This document shows, in pieces, positions 8,173 through 15,492 of a stretch of 30,469 bases of DNA. A program made the position numbers and the translations under genes. Origin of the DNA: Candidatus Dojkabacteria bacterium UBA5232 (lineage in GTDB: Bacteria > Patescibacteriota > Dojkabacteria > SC72); contig DHUO01000024.1 of the NCBI GenBank assembly GCA_002409215.1, positions 1 through 30,469 of the forward strand, given 5' to 3'. The notes beneath the pieces are model-generated. The model did no database searches. It was not told where the DNA came from and was given only the letters and a program-made list of their open reading frames with translations. The stretch's first letter is position 1; the number at the start of each line of letters is the position of its first letter.

Positions 8173-9258
8173 TTACCCCATTCTAATCTCGGCTTCAATA
8201 AATTCATCTAGATTACCATCTAACACACTTTCTGGGTCACTAGATTCTATATTTGTCCTTAAATCTTTTACCATTTTATACGGATGAAGTACATAGTTTC
8301 TAATCTGATTTCCCCATCCAGCAATTTTGTAATCACCTTTAATCTCTGAAATCTCTTTTAGCTTCTCATCTTCTTTAATTCTCCAGAGTTTTGCTTTTAG
8401 AATACTCATCGCACTTTCTCTGTTTTGTGCTTGACTTCTTTCTGTTGAAGAACTAACAGCAATACCTGTGGGTATATGTGTAATTTGAACAGCAGATGAT
8501 GTCTTATTTACATTTTGTCCGCCAGGTCCCCCTGCTTTTACTGCTTTAAACTCAATATCTTTTTCTGGTATTTCAATGCTTGTTTCATCTTTTGCAAATA
8601 GGGGGAGTACTTCAACTCCTGCAAACGTTGTTTGTCTTAATCCTTGTGCGTTGTATGGTGATATTCTCACGAGTCTGTGTACTCCTTGTTCCTGTTTTAA
8701 CATTCCAAAAGAGAGAGGTTGGTTAATTTCAATTGTTACTGTCGCTATACCAACTTCGCTTCCTTTTAGCATTTCTGTAATGGTATAACTCCACTGTTGC
8801 TTGTCAAAATACATCGTGTACATTCTGAAAAGCATCTGTGCCCAATCATTAGCCTCTGTTCCACCCTGTCCAGCATATATTGTCATAACAGTGCGGTGTT
8901 GATCATATTCACCAGAGAGGAATTTACGCAAAGAGAATTTTTCTAGTTCACTCTTAAGTTTTTGATATTCGGGTATTAGCTCATTCTGTTCTGTTTCTTT
9001 TTCAATTGCAAAAAAAATCTCTACTAGGGAGTCAATATCCTTCTTTAATCTTTCAGCGGTGTCGATTTCTTCTTGGATGTATGCAATTTCAGACATGATG
9101 GCTTTTGCATGCTCCTGATTGTCCCAAAAGTTGCTTTCAAGGCTTTGATTTTCTAACTTTTCTAATTGGATTTTCTTATTTTTCAAATCAAGGCTTTGTA
9201 TTGTTAAAACAACATCTTTTTCTAAATCTTCTATGTCTCTTTTACTTAAGTCTTTCAT
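8173..9258 (-). CDS. prfB: Peptide chain release factor 2
   Basis: 361 aa, full RF2 length in a single frame, so the autoregulatory +1 frameshift found in many prfB genes is absent. The catalytic GGQ lies at 246-248 in KAGGPGGQNVNKTSSAV. Stop-codon recognition uses the SPF tripeptide in RF2; here the position reads SPY (200-202, in VRISPYNAQGLRQTTFAG). Other conserved blocks are EQGVHRLVRIS and GWGNQIRNYVLHPYKMVKDLR, the latter typical of RF2. It releases peptides at UGA and UAA, consistent with TGA stops in this window. It is first in the minus-strand division operon, with a promoter 11 bases before its ATG, giving an almost leaderless message. It is divergent from gpmI. Confidence 0.95.
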   Translation of the reverse strand: MKDLSKRDIEDLEKDVVLTIQSLDLKNKKIQLEKLENQSLESNFWDNQEHAKAIMSEIAYIQEEIDTAERLKKDIDSLVEIFFAIEKETEQNELIPEYQKLKSELEKFSLRKFLSGEYDQHRTVMTIYAGQGGTEANDWAQMLFRMYTMYFDKQQWSYTITEMLKGSEVGIATVTIEINQPLSFGMLKQEQGVHRLVRISPYNAQGLRQTTFAGVEVLPLFAKDETSIEIPEKDIEFKAVKAGGPGGQNVNKTSSAVQITHIPTGIAVSSSTERSQAQNRESAMSILKAKLWRIKEDEKLKEISEIKGDYKIAGWGNQIRNYVLHPYKMVKDLRTNIESSDPESVLDGNLDEFIEAEIRMG

Positions 9259-9269
9259 TTGTGTATATT

Positions 9270-9299
9270 ATTATATTGGAGTTGATTTAATATATCCAA
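9270..9299 (-). promoter_or_regulatory. Promoter of the prfB-ftsEX-hydrolase operon
   Basis: On the minus strand, TTGGAT (9294-9299), an 18-base spacer, then TATAAT (9270-9275). Only 11 bases separate the -10 from the prfB ATG, so the transcript would have a leader of roughly 4-5 bases. No Shine-Dalgarno fits in that space. Confidence 0.65.
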
Positions 9300-9315
9300 T
9301 GTATTTAAAAAATCT

Positions 9316-10980
9316 ATGTTTGGAAGAACTCAGCAAGCCCCAACTGAAGACTCAGGTAGTATTGGTGGATTTAACAGTATGTTGGATATTAGGAGATTTG
9401 TTACTCTGATAATTCTAGATGGGTTTGGAGTATATCCTGATGCCGAGGGTAATGCTATTTGGGCAGCTAAGACACCTTTTTTAGATACAGCTTGGACACA
9501 GGGTAGGTCTACACTCATACACGCGTCAGGCACTCATGTGGGACTTCCAGGTGAAGAATCAGGTAACTCTGAGGTTGGACATCTTAATATCGGTGCTGGT
9601 CAGGTTGTATATCAAACACTACCTAGAATTAATGATGCAATTGGTTCGCATGAATTGGACAACAATCCTGTTGTTAAGGAGATGTTTGCATTTATCAGGA
9701 AGAATAATAGTAAATTACACTTAACAGGTGTATTGAGTCCAGCAGGTGTACATGGGCATATAAAACATCTTTTTTCTGTTTTAGAGCTTTGTGCTCAGAA
9801 TAATATTGATCCATATATCCACGTAATGTTGGATGGAAGAGATACCCCTCCCAAAGAGGGTTCGGTATATGTCGAGAAATTAATGGCGAAAATCAAAGAG
9901 TTAGGAAAAGGAAAGATAGCCTCTATTATGGGAAGGTTTTATGGAATGGATAGGGATAGTAGGTGGGAGAGAACAAAACTAGCATATGATGCAATGGTTG
10001 GACTTTCTGAGGAAACCTTTACAGATCCATTGGAGGTTGTACAAAGAGGGTATAATAAAGGAGAAGATGATCAGTTTTTTGTTCCAAGAGTATGTGTTGA
10101 TGATAAAGGGGAGCCTGTGGGTCCAATTAAAACAGATGATGCCGTTCTCTTTTGGAATTTTAGAGAGGATAGGGCCAGACAATTAACAAAAGTTTTTGTC
10201 CTAAAGGAGTTCCCTCATTTTGTGAGGAGAAACTACCCTGTGCATGTATACTTTACAACTATGACAGGTTATGAAGAGGATCTTCCCGCCAATGTTATTT
10301 TTCCACCTCTAAAGATTAAAAAATCACTATCTTCAACACTTGCTGAAGCTGGCAAAAAACAGTTACATGTTTCAGAAACAGAGAAATATATGCATGTAAC
10401 ATACTTCTTTAATGGTGGTATTGAGAAACCTCATCCAGGAGAAATATTTTTTAACATCCCATCTCCTAAGGTTGATAACTATGCAACAGTACCTGAGATG
10501 AGTGCCTTGGTCATTAGAGATGAAACAGTCAATAGGATAAAGAATATTGATAAACATCCTCTTGATTTTATTATCCTTAATTTTGCAAATCCAGATATGT
10601 TGGGACACACAGGTAATCTAAGAGCTACCATTAAAGGTAATGAAATCGTAGATCAGTGTTGTGCAGATATTGCAAAGGCAACATTGGATATGGGAGGGTC
10701 AGTATTGATAACGGCTGATCATGGTAATTGTGAGACTATGATAAATAGGGTCACAAAAGAGATAGATATCGCGCACACCAATAATCCTGTCCCTTTAATA
10801 TTGGTTAATGATATGAAAGAAATTGTACCCAAACCGGGAGTTCCCATGATTAAGGTGGGCACAGGGAGTAATGTGAGGACAACCGGCCTACTAGCTGACA
10901 TTGCACCAACAGTCTTAGGTCTTTTAGGTATGGAGATTCCTTCAAATATGACAGGAGTAGATCTTAGATCAGTCCTTTAG
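9316..10980 (+). CDS. gpmI: 2,3-bisphosphoglycerate-independent phosphoglycerate mutase
   Basis: 554 aa from the first ATG. It interconverts 3- and 2-phosphoglycerate in glycolysis using two metal ions (usually Mn). Visible motifs: LIILDGFGVYPDAEGNAI near the N-terminus, the phosphoserine site SGNSEVGHLNIGAGQVVYQ (Ser85), VLDGRDTPP-like HVMLDGRDTPPKEG, GRFYGMDRD, FWNFREDRARQ, and the metal site TADHGNCE near residue 475. The C-terminus DIAPTVLGLLGMEIP is typical. Family members usually begin near MLDIRRFVTLIILDG; the first 21 residues are an extra, low-conservation tail. ATG at 9379 has GGTGG about 10 bases upstream and would give a 533-aa protein of standard length, so 9379 may be the real start. 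Its stop overlaps the uppP stop. Confidence 0.95.
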   Translation: MFGRTQQAPTEDSGSIGGFNSMLDIRRFVTLIILDGFGVYPDAEGNAIWAAKTPFLDTAWTQGRSTLIHASGTHVGLPGEESGNSEVGHLNIGAGQVVYQTLPRINDAIGSHELDNNPVVKEMFAFIRKNNSKLHLTGVLSPAGVHGHIKHLFSVLELCAQNNIDPYIHVMLDGRDTPPKEGSVYVEKLMAKIKELGKGKIASIMGRFYGMDRDSRWERTKLAYDAMVGLSEETFTDPLEVVQRGYNKGEDDQFFVPRVCVDDKGEPVGPIKTDDAVLFWNFREDRARQLTKVFVLKEFPHFVRRNYPVHVYFTTMTGYEEDLPANVIFPPLKIKKSLSSTLAEAGKKQLHVSETEKYMHVTYFFNGGIEKPHPGEIFFNIPSPKVDNYATVPEMSALVIRDETVNRIKNIDKHPLDFIILNFANPDMLGHTGNLRATIKGNEIVDQCCADIAKATLDMGGSVLITADHGNCETMINRVTKEIDIAHTNNPVPLILVNDMKEIVPKPGVPMIKVGTGSNVRTTGLLADIAPTVLGLLGMEIPSNMTGVDLRSVL

Positions 10981-11774
10981 TAGAAGATAATTAGTAGTAA
11001 TATCCCAAGTAGTATTCTGTAAATACCAAATACACTTAGCCAATTTTTCTTCTGTACTTTTTTTAATATAAATAAAGTAATTAATCCAAATAGTAGTGTA
11101 GAGCTGAAAATTATTGCAAACCCTCCTAATGTAGAAGACATACCAGTAGAAAGAATGGTTTCCTTTATAGGATTCTCTCTTAAAAGTAGAATAAAAGAAC
11201 CTAAAAGTACAGGTATGCTTAATATGAAAGAAAAATTTAGAGCTAAATATTTTTCCAATCCTGCTATCATTCCTGCAATTGTAGTAATGCCTGACCTTGA
11301 AGTACCTGGAATCAATGCAACGACTTGAGCAAAACCTACTACAATAGCTTGCTTCCATGTAATCTTTTCTAACTCTTTGATATCTCCTGTTTTCTTCTGT
11401 TGTTTCTTTTCTAAAATAATCATTACAACTCCCCAAACAATTAATGAAACTGCAATAATCCATATCGCCCTTAATCTTTTAGAAACAATACCTTCAAAGA
11501 GTAATCCAACAAAAGCAACAGGTATGCTTGCTACAAGAACTTTAAGATAGAAGGACCATTTCTCTTTTGTGAAAAAGCCTTTAAATAACTCCTTGCAGAA
11601 AAATATTAAGATTGCAACGGTGGTACCAAGGTGAAAAAGAATTAAGAGTGAGGATGAGAATTTTTCAATTCCCAGAGCTTTCCCTAATACTAAAATATGA
11701 CCAGTGCTAGATACAGGAAGTAGTTCCGTTATACCTTGTACAACTCCGATAAGAAGTAGCTTGATGCTTTCCAT
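10977..11774 (-). CDS. uppP: Undecaprenyl-diphosphatase (BacA/UppP)
   Basis: 265 aa, standard length, with about eight hydrophobic helices. Signature motifs are QGITELLPVSSTGHI (13-27; catalytic Glu and Ser region) and PGTSRSG (156-162; catalytic Arg). The enzyme dephosphorylates undecaprenyl diphosphate at the membrane and so recycles the lipid carrier for peptidoglycan and glycan export; loss gives bacitracin sensitivity in other bacteria. The gene converges on gpmI and the two stop codons overlap (10977-10980). On the minus strand, TATCAT at 11786-11791 is a possible -10, 11 bases before the ATG, without a convincing -35. With FtsW and the M23 hydrolase it supports a peptidoglycan wall. 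Confidence 0.95.
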   Translation of the reverse strand: MESIKLLLIGVVQGITELLPVSSTGHILVLGKALGIEKFSSSLLILFHLGTTVAILIFFCKELFKGFFTKEKWSFYLKVLVASIPVAFVGLLFEGIVSKRLRAIWIIAVSLIVWGVVMIILEKKQQKKTGDIKELEKITWKQAIVVGFAQVVALIPGTSRSGITTIAGMIAGLEKYLALNFSFILSIPVLLGSFILLLRENPIKETILSTGMSSTLGGFAIIFSSTLLFGLITLFILKKVQKKNWLSVFGIYRILLGILLLIIFY

Positions 11775-11822
11775 ATATTTCTACTATGATAAAGTAATCC
11801 ATTATGATAACATTAGCATAGT

Positions 11823-12560
11823 ATGAGGGTAAAGAATATTTTCATAATTTTTCTTTCTGCTTTTGTAGCCTTGCTTTTATCTGCGACTAAAGCTATTGCA
11901 TCAAATCCTTCTTTTTCACTATACCCACCAAGTGGAATGGTTATAGATTCAAGTAAAGGATTTTCAGTAGATGTCAGGATAAATACAGATGGAGAGAAAG
12001 CTAACTCTGCAAGATTTACACTTCTTTTTGATCCACAAGCTCTTCAATTAACTAAAGTTGAGAAAAAGAGCTCTCTGTTTAAGCAATGGCCAGAAGATGA
12101 GGCGTCTGTGGATAATGAGAATGGTTTGGTGATGCTCACAGGCTTTACACAAAGCGGTGAAGAGGGAGATAGTTATGTTACCAATGGAGAGTTTGATATC
12201 ATTGCAAGACTAACATTCAAAGTTCTTAAGGAGGGTAGTACGACAATTGATTGGGAGTATGATACAAACAACGGTGTGTTTGATACATATATAATGAGGG
12301 ATGGGAGTCCTCCTACAAATATGCTAATGAGCAAGCCATCAAGTGGTACGTACAGTATCGGTGGGGGGAGTGGTAGTGATGGTAGCAATGGATTAGATCC
12401 AAGCACTGTTAATACCGCAATAGAGTTTGATTGGAGATATGTTGTAATAACAGGTGTTGCAATGCTTCTCTTTGGTGGCTTTATGATCTTTACAAGACCA
12501 GGAATGCACAGGAGAAGGAAAGGTACCCTTGTAGTAATAGGTGCAGATGAAAAGAAGTAA
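11823..12560 (+). CDS. Exported cohesin-domain protein with C-terminal membrane anchor
   Basis: 245 aa. Residues ~5-26 are a signal peptide with likely cleavage after ATKAIA. Residues ~30-180 match a cohesin-type beta-sandwich: FSVDVRINTDGEKANSARFT, LFDPQALQLTKV, and DIIARLTFKVLKEGSTTI are the strand patterns of that family. A Gly/Ser linker (SIGGGSGSDGSNG) is followed by one transmembrane helix (~206-225) and a basic tail (HRRRKG), so the domain should be displayed outside. Cohesins bind dockerins or help anchor surface proteins; no dockerin partner is seen in the window. The 3' end overlaps the next gene by 14 bases, suggesting translational coupling with the glycosyltransferase. TATGAT at 11803-11808 is a possible -10. 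The biological role is not known. Confidence 0.75.
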   Translation: MRVKNIFIIFLSAFVALLLSATKAIASNPSFSLYPPSGMVIDSSKGFSVDVRINTDGEKANSARFTLLFDPQALQLTKVEKKSSLFKQWPEDEASVDNENGLVMLTGFTQSGEEGDSYVTNGEFDIIARLTFKVLKEGSTTIDWEYDTNNGVFDTYIMRDGSPPTNMLMSKPSSGTYSIGGGSGSDGSNGLDPSTVNTAIEFDWRYVVITGVAMLLFGGFMIFTRPGMHRRRKGTLVVIGADEKK

Positions 12561-13674
12561 TCTAAAGGTGGCCATAGTTACAGATTCTCTGCTGAAGATG
12601 GCAGGGGGAAGTAAAGTTCTGGAGTGTTTTGCACAAATATTCCCAAATGCTGATATATATACTCTTTTTGCTCCTGTTGTTCATAAAAGAAAAGGACTAC
12701 TTTCTAAAGATATTCTCTCACATAAAATATATACTTCGAAATTAAATAGTATTCCTTTTGTTCATAAGGCAAACTTATATCGATACACTCTTCACAAGTG
12801 GCCTAGCCATATAGAAAGGTTTGATCTTTCTGACTATGACCTTGTCATATCTTCTTCTTGGGCTGTATCACATGGGGTGATAACATCAATTGACACTAAA
12901 CACTATGCATATATTCATACTCCAATGAGATATATTTGGGATATGTATGGGATATATTTTGATAATAAGTTTCCACAAATTGTATACAAGGTAGCCTCCA
13001 ACTTCTTAAGAATTTGGGATGTATCAGCTAGTAGAAGGCCTGATATCGTAATAAGCAACTCTAATTTTGTTTCAAAAAGAATACAAAAATATTGGAAGAG
13101 GAAAACTAACTACATAGTATATCCACCAGTTGAGAAATATACAGGAGAAATATTAAAAGATAGAGAGGAGTATTTTGTATCAGGAGCTCCTTTTGAACCG
13201 AATAAGGGAGGAGAATTTCTTTTAGAATGTGCTAAAGAGATAGGGTTTGAGTTAATGATAATAGGTAGTGGGGGCAATGAAAAGAGTTTGAAGAGAAGAT
13301 ACGGTAAATACCAGAACATACATTTTCTAGGTTGGGTTAGCGAGGAAGAGAAGTGGGAGATTTTTTCTAAAGCTAAAGGATATATTGTGCCTGGTGTTGA
13401 AGAGTTTGGTATTTTTCCAGTAGAAGCAATGAGTTGTGGTACTCCAGTATTAGCATATAGTGAAGGGGGTACTTTAGAAACAGTCAAAGATACAATAGGG
13501 GGTATGTTTTTTAGAAAAAGAGATATTGGTTCTTTTAGAGAGGCTTTTGATATTTTTTGTAATAAGAAATGGGATTACCATAAAGTTGCAAAAAGTGTGG
13601 AAAATATTAATGATAGTAATAGGTTTAAGGAGGAGATCAAAAAGATATTTGTTGATAATGATATTAATATTTGA
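12547..13674 (+). CDS. GT4-family glycosyltransferase (GT-B fold)
   Basis: 375 aa from ATG 12547; an in-frame GTG lies 6 bases upstream, but ATG with AGGTG just before it is preferred. The N-terminal half has the acceptor-domain features VAIVTDSLLKMAGGSKVLE and HTPMRYIWDMYG. The C-terminal nucleotide-sugar domain shows YFVSGAPFEPNKGG and FLGWVSEEEKWEIFSKAKG, then VEEFGIFPVEAMSCGTPVLA, where the two Glu of the EX7E motif sit. This resembles WbaZ/mannosyltransferase-like enzymes of cell-surface glycan synthesis; the sugar cannot be read from sequence. It has no membrane helix and probably acts at the inner face. It overlaps the cohesin gene and ends in TGA; the tRNA-Phe promoter lies in its last codons. 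Confidence 0.88.
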   Translation: MKRSNLKVAIVTDSLLKMAGGSKVLECFAQIFPNADIYTLFAPVVHKRKGLLSKDILSHKIYTSKLNSIPFVHKANLYRYTLHKWPSHIERFDLSDYDLVISSSWAVSHGVITSIDTKHYAYIHTPMRYIWDMYGIYFDNKFPQIVYKVASNFLRIWDVSASRRPDIVISNSNFVSKRIQKYWKRKTNYIVYPPVEKYTGEILKDREEYFVSGAPFEPNKGGEFLLECAKEIGFELMIIGSGGNEKSLKRRYGKYQNIHFLGWVSEEEKWEIFSKAKGYIVPGVEEFGIFPVEAMSCGTPVLAYSEGGTLETVKDTIGGMFFRKRDIGSFREAFDIFCNKKWDYHKVAKSVENINDSNRFKEEIKKIFVDNDINI

Positions 13675-13680
13675 TATTAT
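13652..13680 (+). promoter_or_regulatory. Promoter of the tRNA-Phe/tRNA-Gly pair
   Basis: TTGATA (13652-13657), a 17-base spacer, then TATTAT (13675-13680), ending 12 bases before the tRNA. The -35 and most of the spacer lie within the last codons of the glycosyltransferase gene. Confidence 0.65.
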
Positions 13681-13692
13681 TTCGTAGCATAT

Positions 13693-13768
13693 GCCGAGAT
13701 AGCTCAGTTGGTAGAGCACCTGTCTGAAGAACAGGGTGTCCCCAGTTCAAATCTGGGTCTCGGCACCA
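13693..13768 (+). tRNA. tRNA-Phe (GAA), CCA encoded
   Basis: Acceptor GCCGAGA pairs with TCTCGGC, discriminator A, then encoded CCA. The anticodon arm CCTGTCTGAAGAACAGG presents GAA. D-arm AGCTCAGTTGGTAGAGC and T-arm CCCAGTTCAAATCTGGG are regular. Confidence 0.96.
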
Positions 13769-13769
13769 T

Positions 13770-13843
13770 GCGGGAGTAGTTCAGTTGGCTAGAACGACAC
13801 ATTGCCAATGTGTAGGTCGCGGGTTCGACCCCCGTCTCCCGCT
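13770..13843 (+). tRNA. tRNA-Gly (GCC)
   Basis: One base after tRNA-Phe. Acceptor GCGGGAG pairs with CTCCCGC, discriminator T, no encoded CCA. The anticodon arm ACACATTGCCAATGTGT presents GCC. T-arm CGGGTTCGACCCCCG is regular. The two tRNAs form one transcription unit. Confidence 0.96.
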
Positions 13844-13854
13844 TTTCATTATGA

Positions 13855-14487
13855 TTATTTCTCCTTGCCTCTAAAAATCCCAACAATAAACTCACCAACT
13901 TTCTTTCTATTCAAATATATAACAATCCCAACAACAAGCAGTGTTACTATCACCAACCAGTTATTCACTATATTAATAGCATTTGTAATCCTTTCTAAAT
14001 CAAAACCAATCTTAGAACCTAGATATGCGAAACCAAATGCGTAGATGAATGTTCCAATGAAAACACCTATGGAAGCTAGGACAAAATTATACTTAAGATA
14101 TCCAGCCACAAGCAAAACAACAATTCTTAACCAAGGAGTAAAGCGTGTCAGAAGAATATACATAAATCCTTTAGCTCTAAACTTCTTATGTGTTTTTACG
14201 AAAGACTTCTCATCAACCTTCAACCACTTACCCTTCCCATTAAGAAAACCTATGATATCTTTATTCCTAAAGTAGTAACCGATGAGGTATGTAAACCCAG
14301 CTCCAACAACCTCTCCCAATGCTCCTGCTAATCCCACTTTGACAAGTGATATGAATTCTGGCCTAACAGCTCCAACTATTGTCATAACAATCTCTGCAGG
14401 AAGTATCCCAACAGCAGAAACAAAAACTCCAAGATACCCCCAGGTGCTCAACCAATCTGATATTGTACTGACCAACTGCCCCATCAT
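13855..14487 (-). CDS. DedA-family (SNARE-associated) membrane protein
   Basis: 210 aa from ATG at 14487; a GTG at 14505 is in frame but would overlap the predicted -10 element, so 14487 is chosen. Several hydrophobic helices. The DedA core is visible: LPAEIVMTIVGAV (family: PGExxL), GALGEVVGAGFTYLIGYYF (family: GAxxGdxxxYxxGr), and FTPWLRIVVLLVAGYLKYN (family: RFxPxxRxxxPxxAG). DedA proteins are flippase-like or scramblase-like membrane proteins, some handling undecaprenyl phosphate or phosphatidylethanolamine; here the usual acidic Glu and the FTPWLR Arg are kept. The gene ends 12 bases from tRNA-Gly, convergent, and is divergent from ftsQ. Confidence 0.9.
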   Translation of the reverse strand: MMGQLVSTISDWLSTWGYLGVFVSAVGILPAEIVMTIVGAVRPEFISLVKVGLAGALGEVVGAGFTYLIGYYFRNKDIIGFLNGKGKWLKVDEKSFVKTHKKFRAKGFMYILLTRFTPWLRIVVLLVAGYLKYNFVLASIGVFIGTFIYAFGFAYLGSKIGFDLERITNAINIVNNWLVIVTLLVVGIVIYLNRKKVGEFIVGIFRGKEK

Positions 14488-14495
14488 AAATAAGT

Positions 14496-14525
14496 ATAAT
14501 ATCACTAAACAAATATATTTCCCAA
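14496..14525 (-). promoter_or_regulatory. Promoter of the DedA-family gene
   Basis: On the minus strand, TTGGGA (14520-14525), an 18-base spacer, then TATTAT (14496-14501), with only 8 bases to the ATG at 14487. This predicts a leaderless or nearly leaderless message and supports the choice of start. Confidence 0.5.
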
Positions 14526-14566
14526 TTCATTTCCATTTACCTTTATACAATGGTAATATCTAGTGC

Positions 14567-15382
14567 ATGCCAGTAAAGATAAAAAATTCTAAAAGTTGGT
14601 TTAAGGAAAGATTCTCAAGGTTTAGGCCAGTTGTTTTTCTAAAAAAGAATCTTCCCTTTTTTATATTTATCATCCTGATTTCTCTTTCTTTTGTTTTAGG
14701 GTTATGGAATATAAAGAGATATGAGGTTTTTAATCAAAATGGGGAGGATTTGGATGACAAGATAGAGAATCTAATTGTTGAGAATCTACATAGAAATATA
14801 ACAGGTAAAAACTTCTTTTCTATCTATTCTAAAGATATTGAGAAGGATCTTGAAAGAGGTATATCCTATATTAAATCTGCAAGAGTTATGAAAATAGTCC
14901 CCAACAAATTAGAAGTGTTTGTAGATACATACCAACCCAGATCTCTAATTCTTGATAATAACGGACAGTGTAAACTTCTTTCTCAAACAGGTGTGGTGTT
15001 AGAAAGAGTTTGTGAAGATAGTGAAGATACGGCTACTTGTTGTGTAGAATATACTTCAGATACTAAGTACTATATTTTCAAATCTGATGAAGCTGAAACG
15101 GCAAAACTTTCAGGTGGCAAGGAACAATTACTTGTTATGAAAGTAATATCTAATGTTGTAAAGGTTGTAGAATCATTCGGTTTTAATATTAGAGAGATTG
15201 TTCTTGAAGAGAAGGTTTTGCATATTACTGACATAGATGGTAAAACTCATATATTTACACTCTCGGATAGTATAGACACTCAACTTGCAAGATACTTTGT
15301 AGTAATGGGGAAAGTTAAAGGTGAGGGTATGGAGTTTAGTAGTATAGATGTAAGATTTGAAAGACCTGTTGTAAAAAATTAG
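14567..15382 (+). CDS. ftsQ: FtsQ/DivIB cell-division protein
   Basis: 271 aa. A basic cytoplasmic tail of ~28 residues, one transmembrane helix (~29-47, FFIFIILISLSFVLGLW), then a POTRA-like region (~50-120: KRYEVFNQNGEDLDDKIENL, DIEKDLERGISYIKSARVMK, PNKLEVFVDTYQPRSLI) and a beta domain ending FSSIDVRFERPVVKN, which matches the FtsQ C-terminal IDLRYxxGxxV block. FtsQ bridges divisome proteins outside the membrane. Position directly before ftsA and ftsZ supports the call. A short Cys-containing insert (CEDSEDTATCCVEY, ~144-157) is not typical. ORF and topology certain; family identity good but sequence-divergent. Confidence 0.88.
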   Translation: MPVKIKNSKSWFKERFSRFRPVVFLKKNLPFFIFIILISLSFVLGLWNIKRYEVFNQNGEDLDDKIENLIVENLHRNITGKNFFSIYSKDIEKDLERGISYIKSARVMKIVPNKLEVFVDTYQPRSLILDNNGQCKLLSQTGVVLERVCEDSEDTATCCVEYTSDTKYYIFKSDEAETAKLSGGKEQLLVMKVISNVVKVVESFGFNIREIVLEEKVLHITDIDGKTHIFTLSDSIDTQLARYFVVMGKVKGEGMEFSSIDVRFERPVVKN

Positions 15383-15432
15383 ATATAATACTTGCTAATC
15401 TATACAGATTTGATATATTAAATATACAGATG

Positions 15433-15460
15433 TTGTTTAATTACATCTTTTTTGTATAAT
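15433..15460 (+). promoter_or_regulatory. Promoter upstream of ftsA
   Basis: TTGTTT (15433-15438), a 16-base spacer, then TATAAT (15455-15460), 32 bases before the ftsA ATG. The 110-base ftsQ-ftsA gap also has a second TATAAT at 15384-15389 without a good -35. ftsA and ftsZ may thus be transcribed separately from ftsQ. Confidence 0.5.
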
Positions 15461-15492
15461 AATTTATGTAAAATAACTGTCTCTAACGATAT

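Noticed and set aside
8173..9258. Programmed frameshift in prfB
   Set aside because: RF2 is complete in one frame from ATG 9258 with the N-terminal helices in register; no internal TGA with a slippery codon is needed.
10969..11463. A 164-aa frame overlapping uppP
   Set aside because: Alternate frame of a clear UppP gene; Tyr/Ser/Cys-rich nonsense composition.
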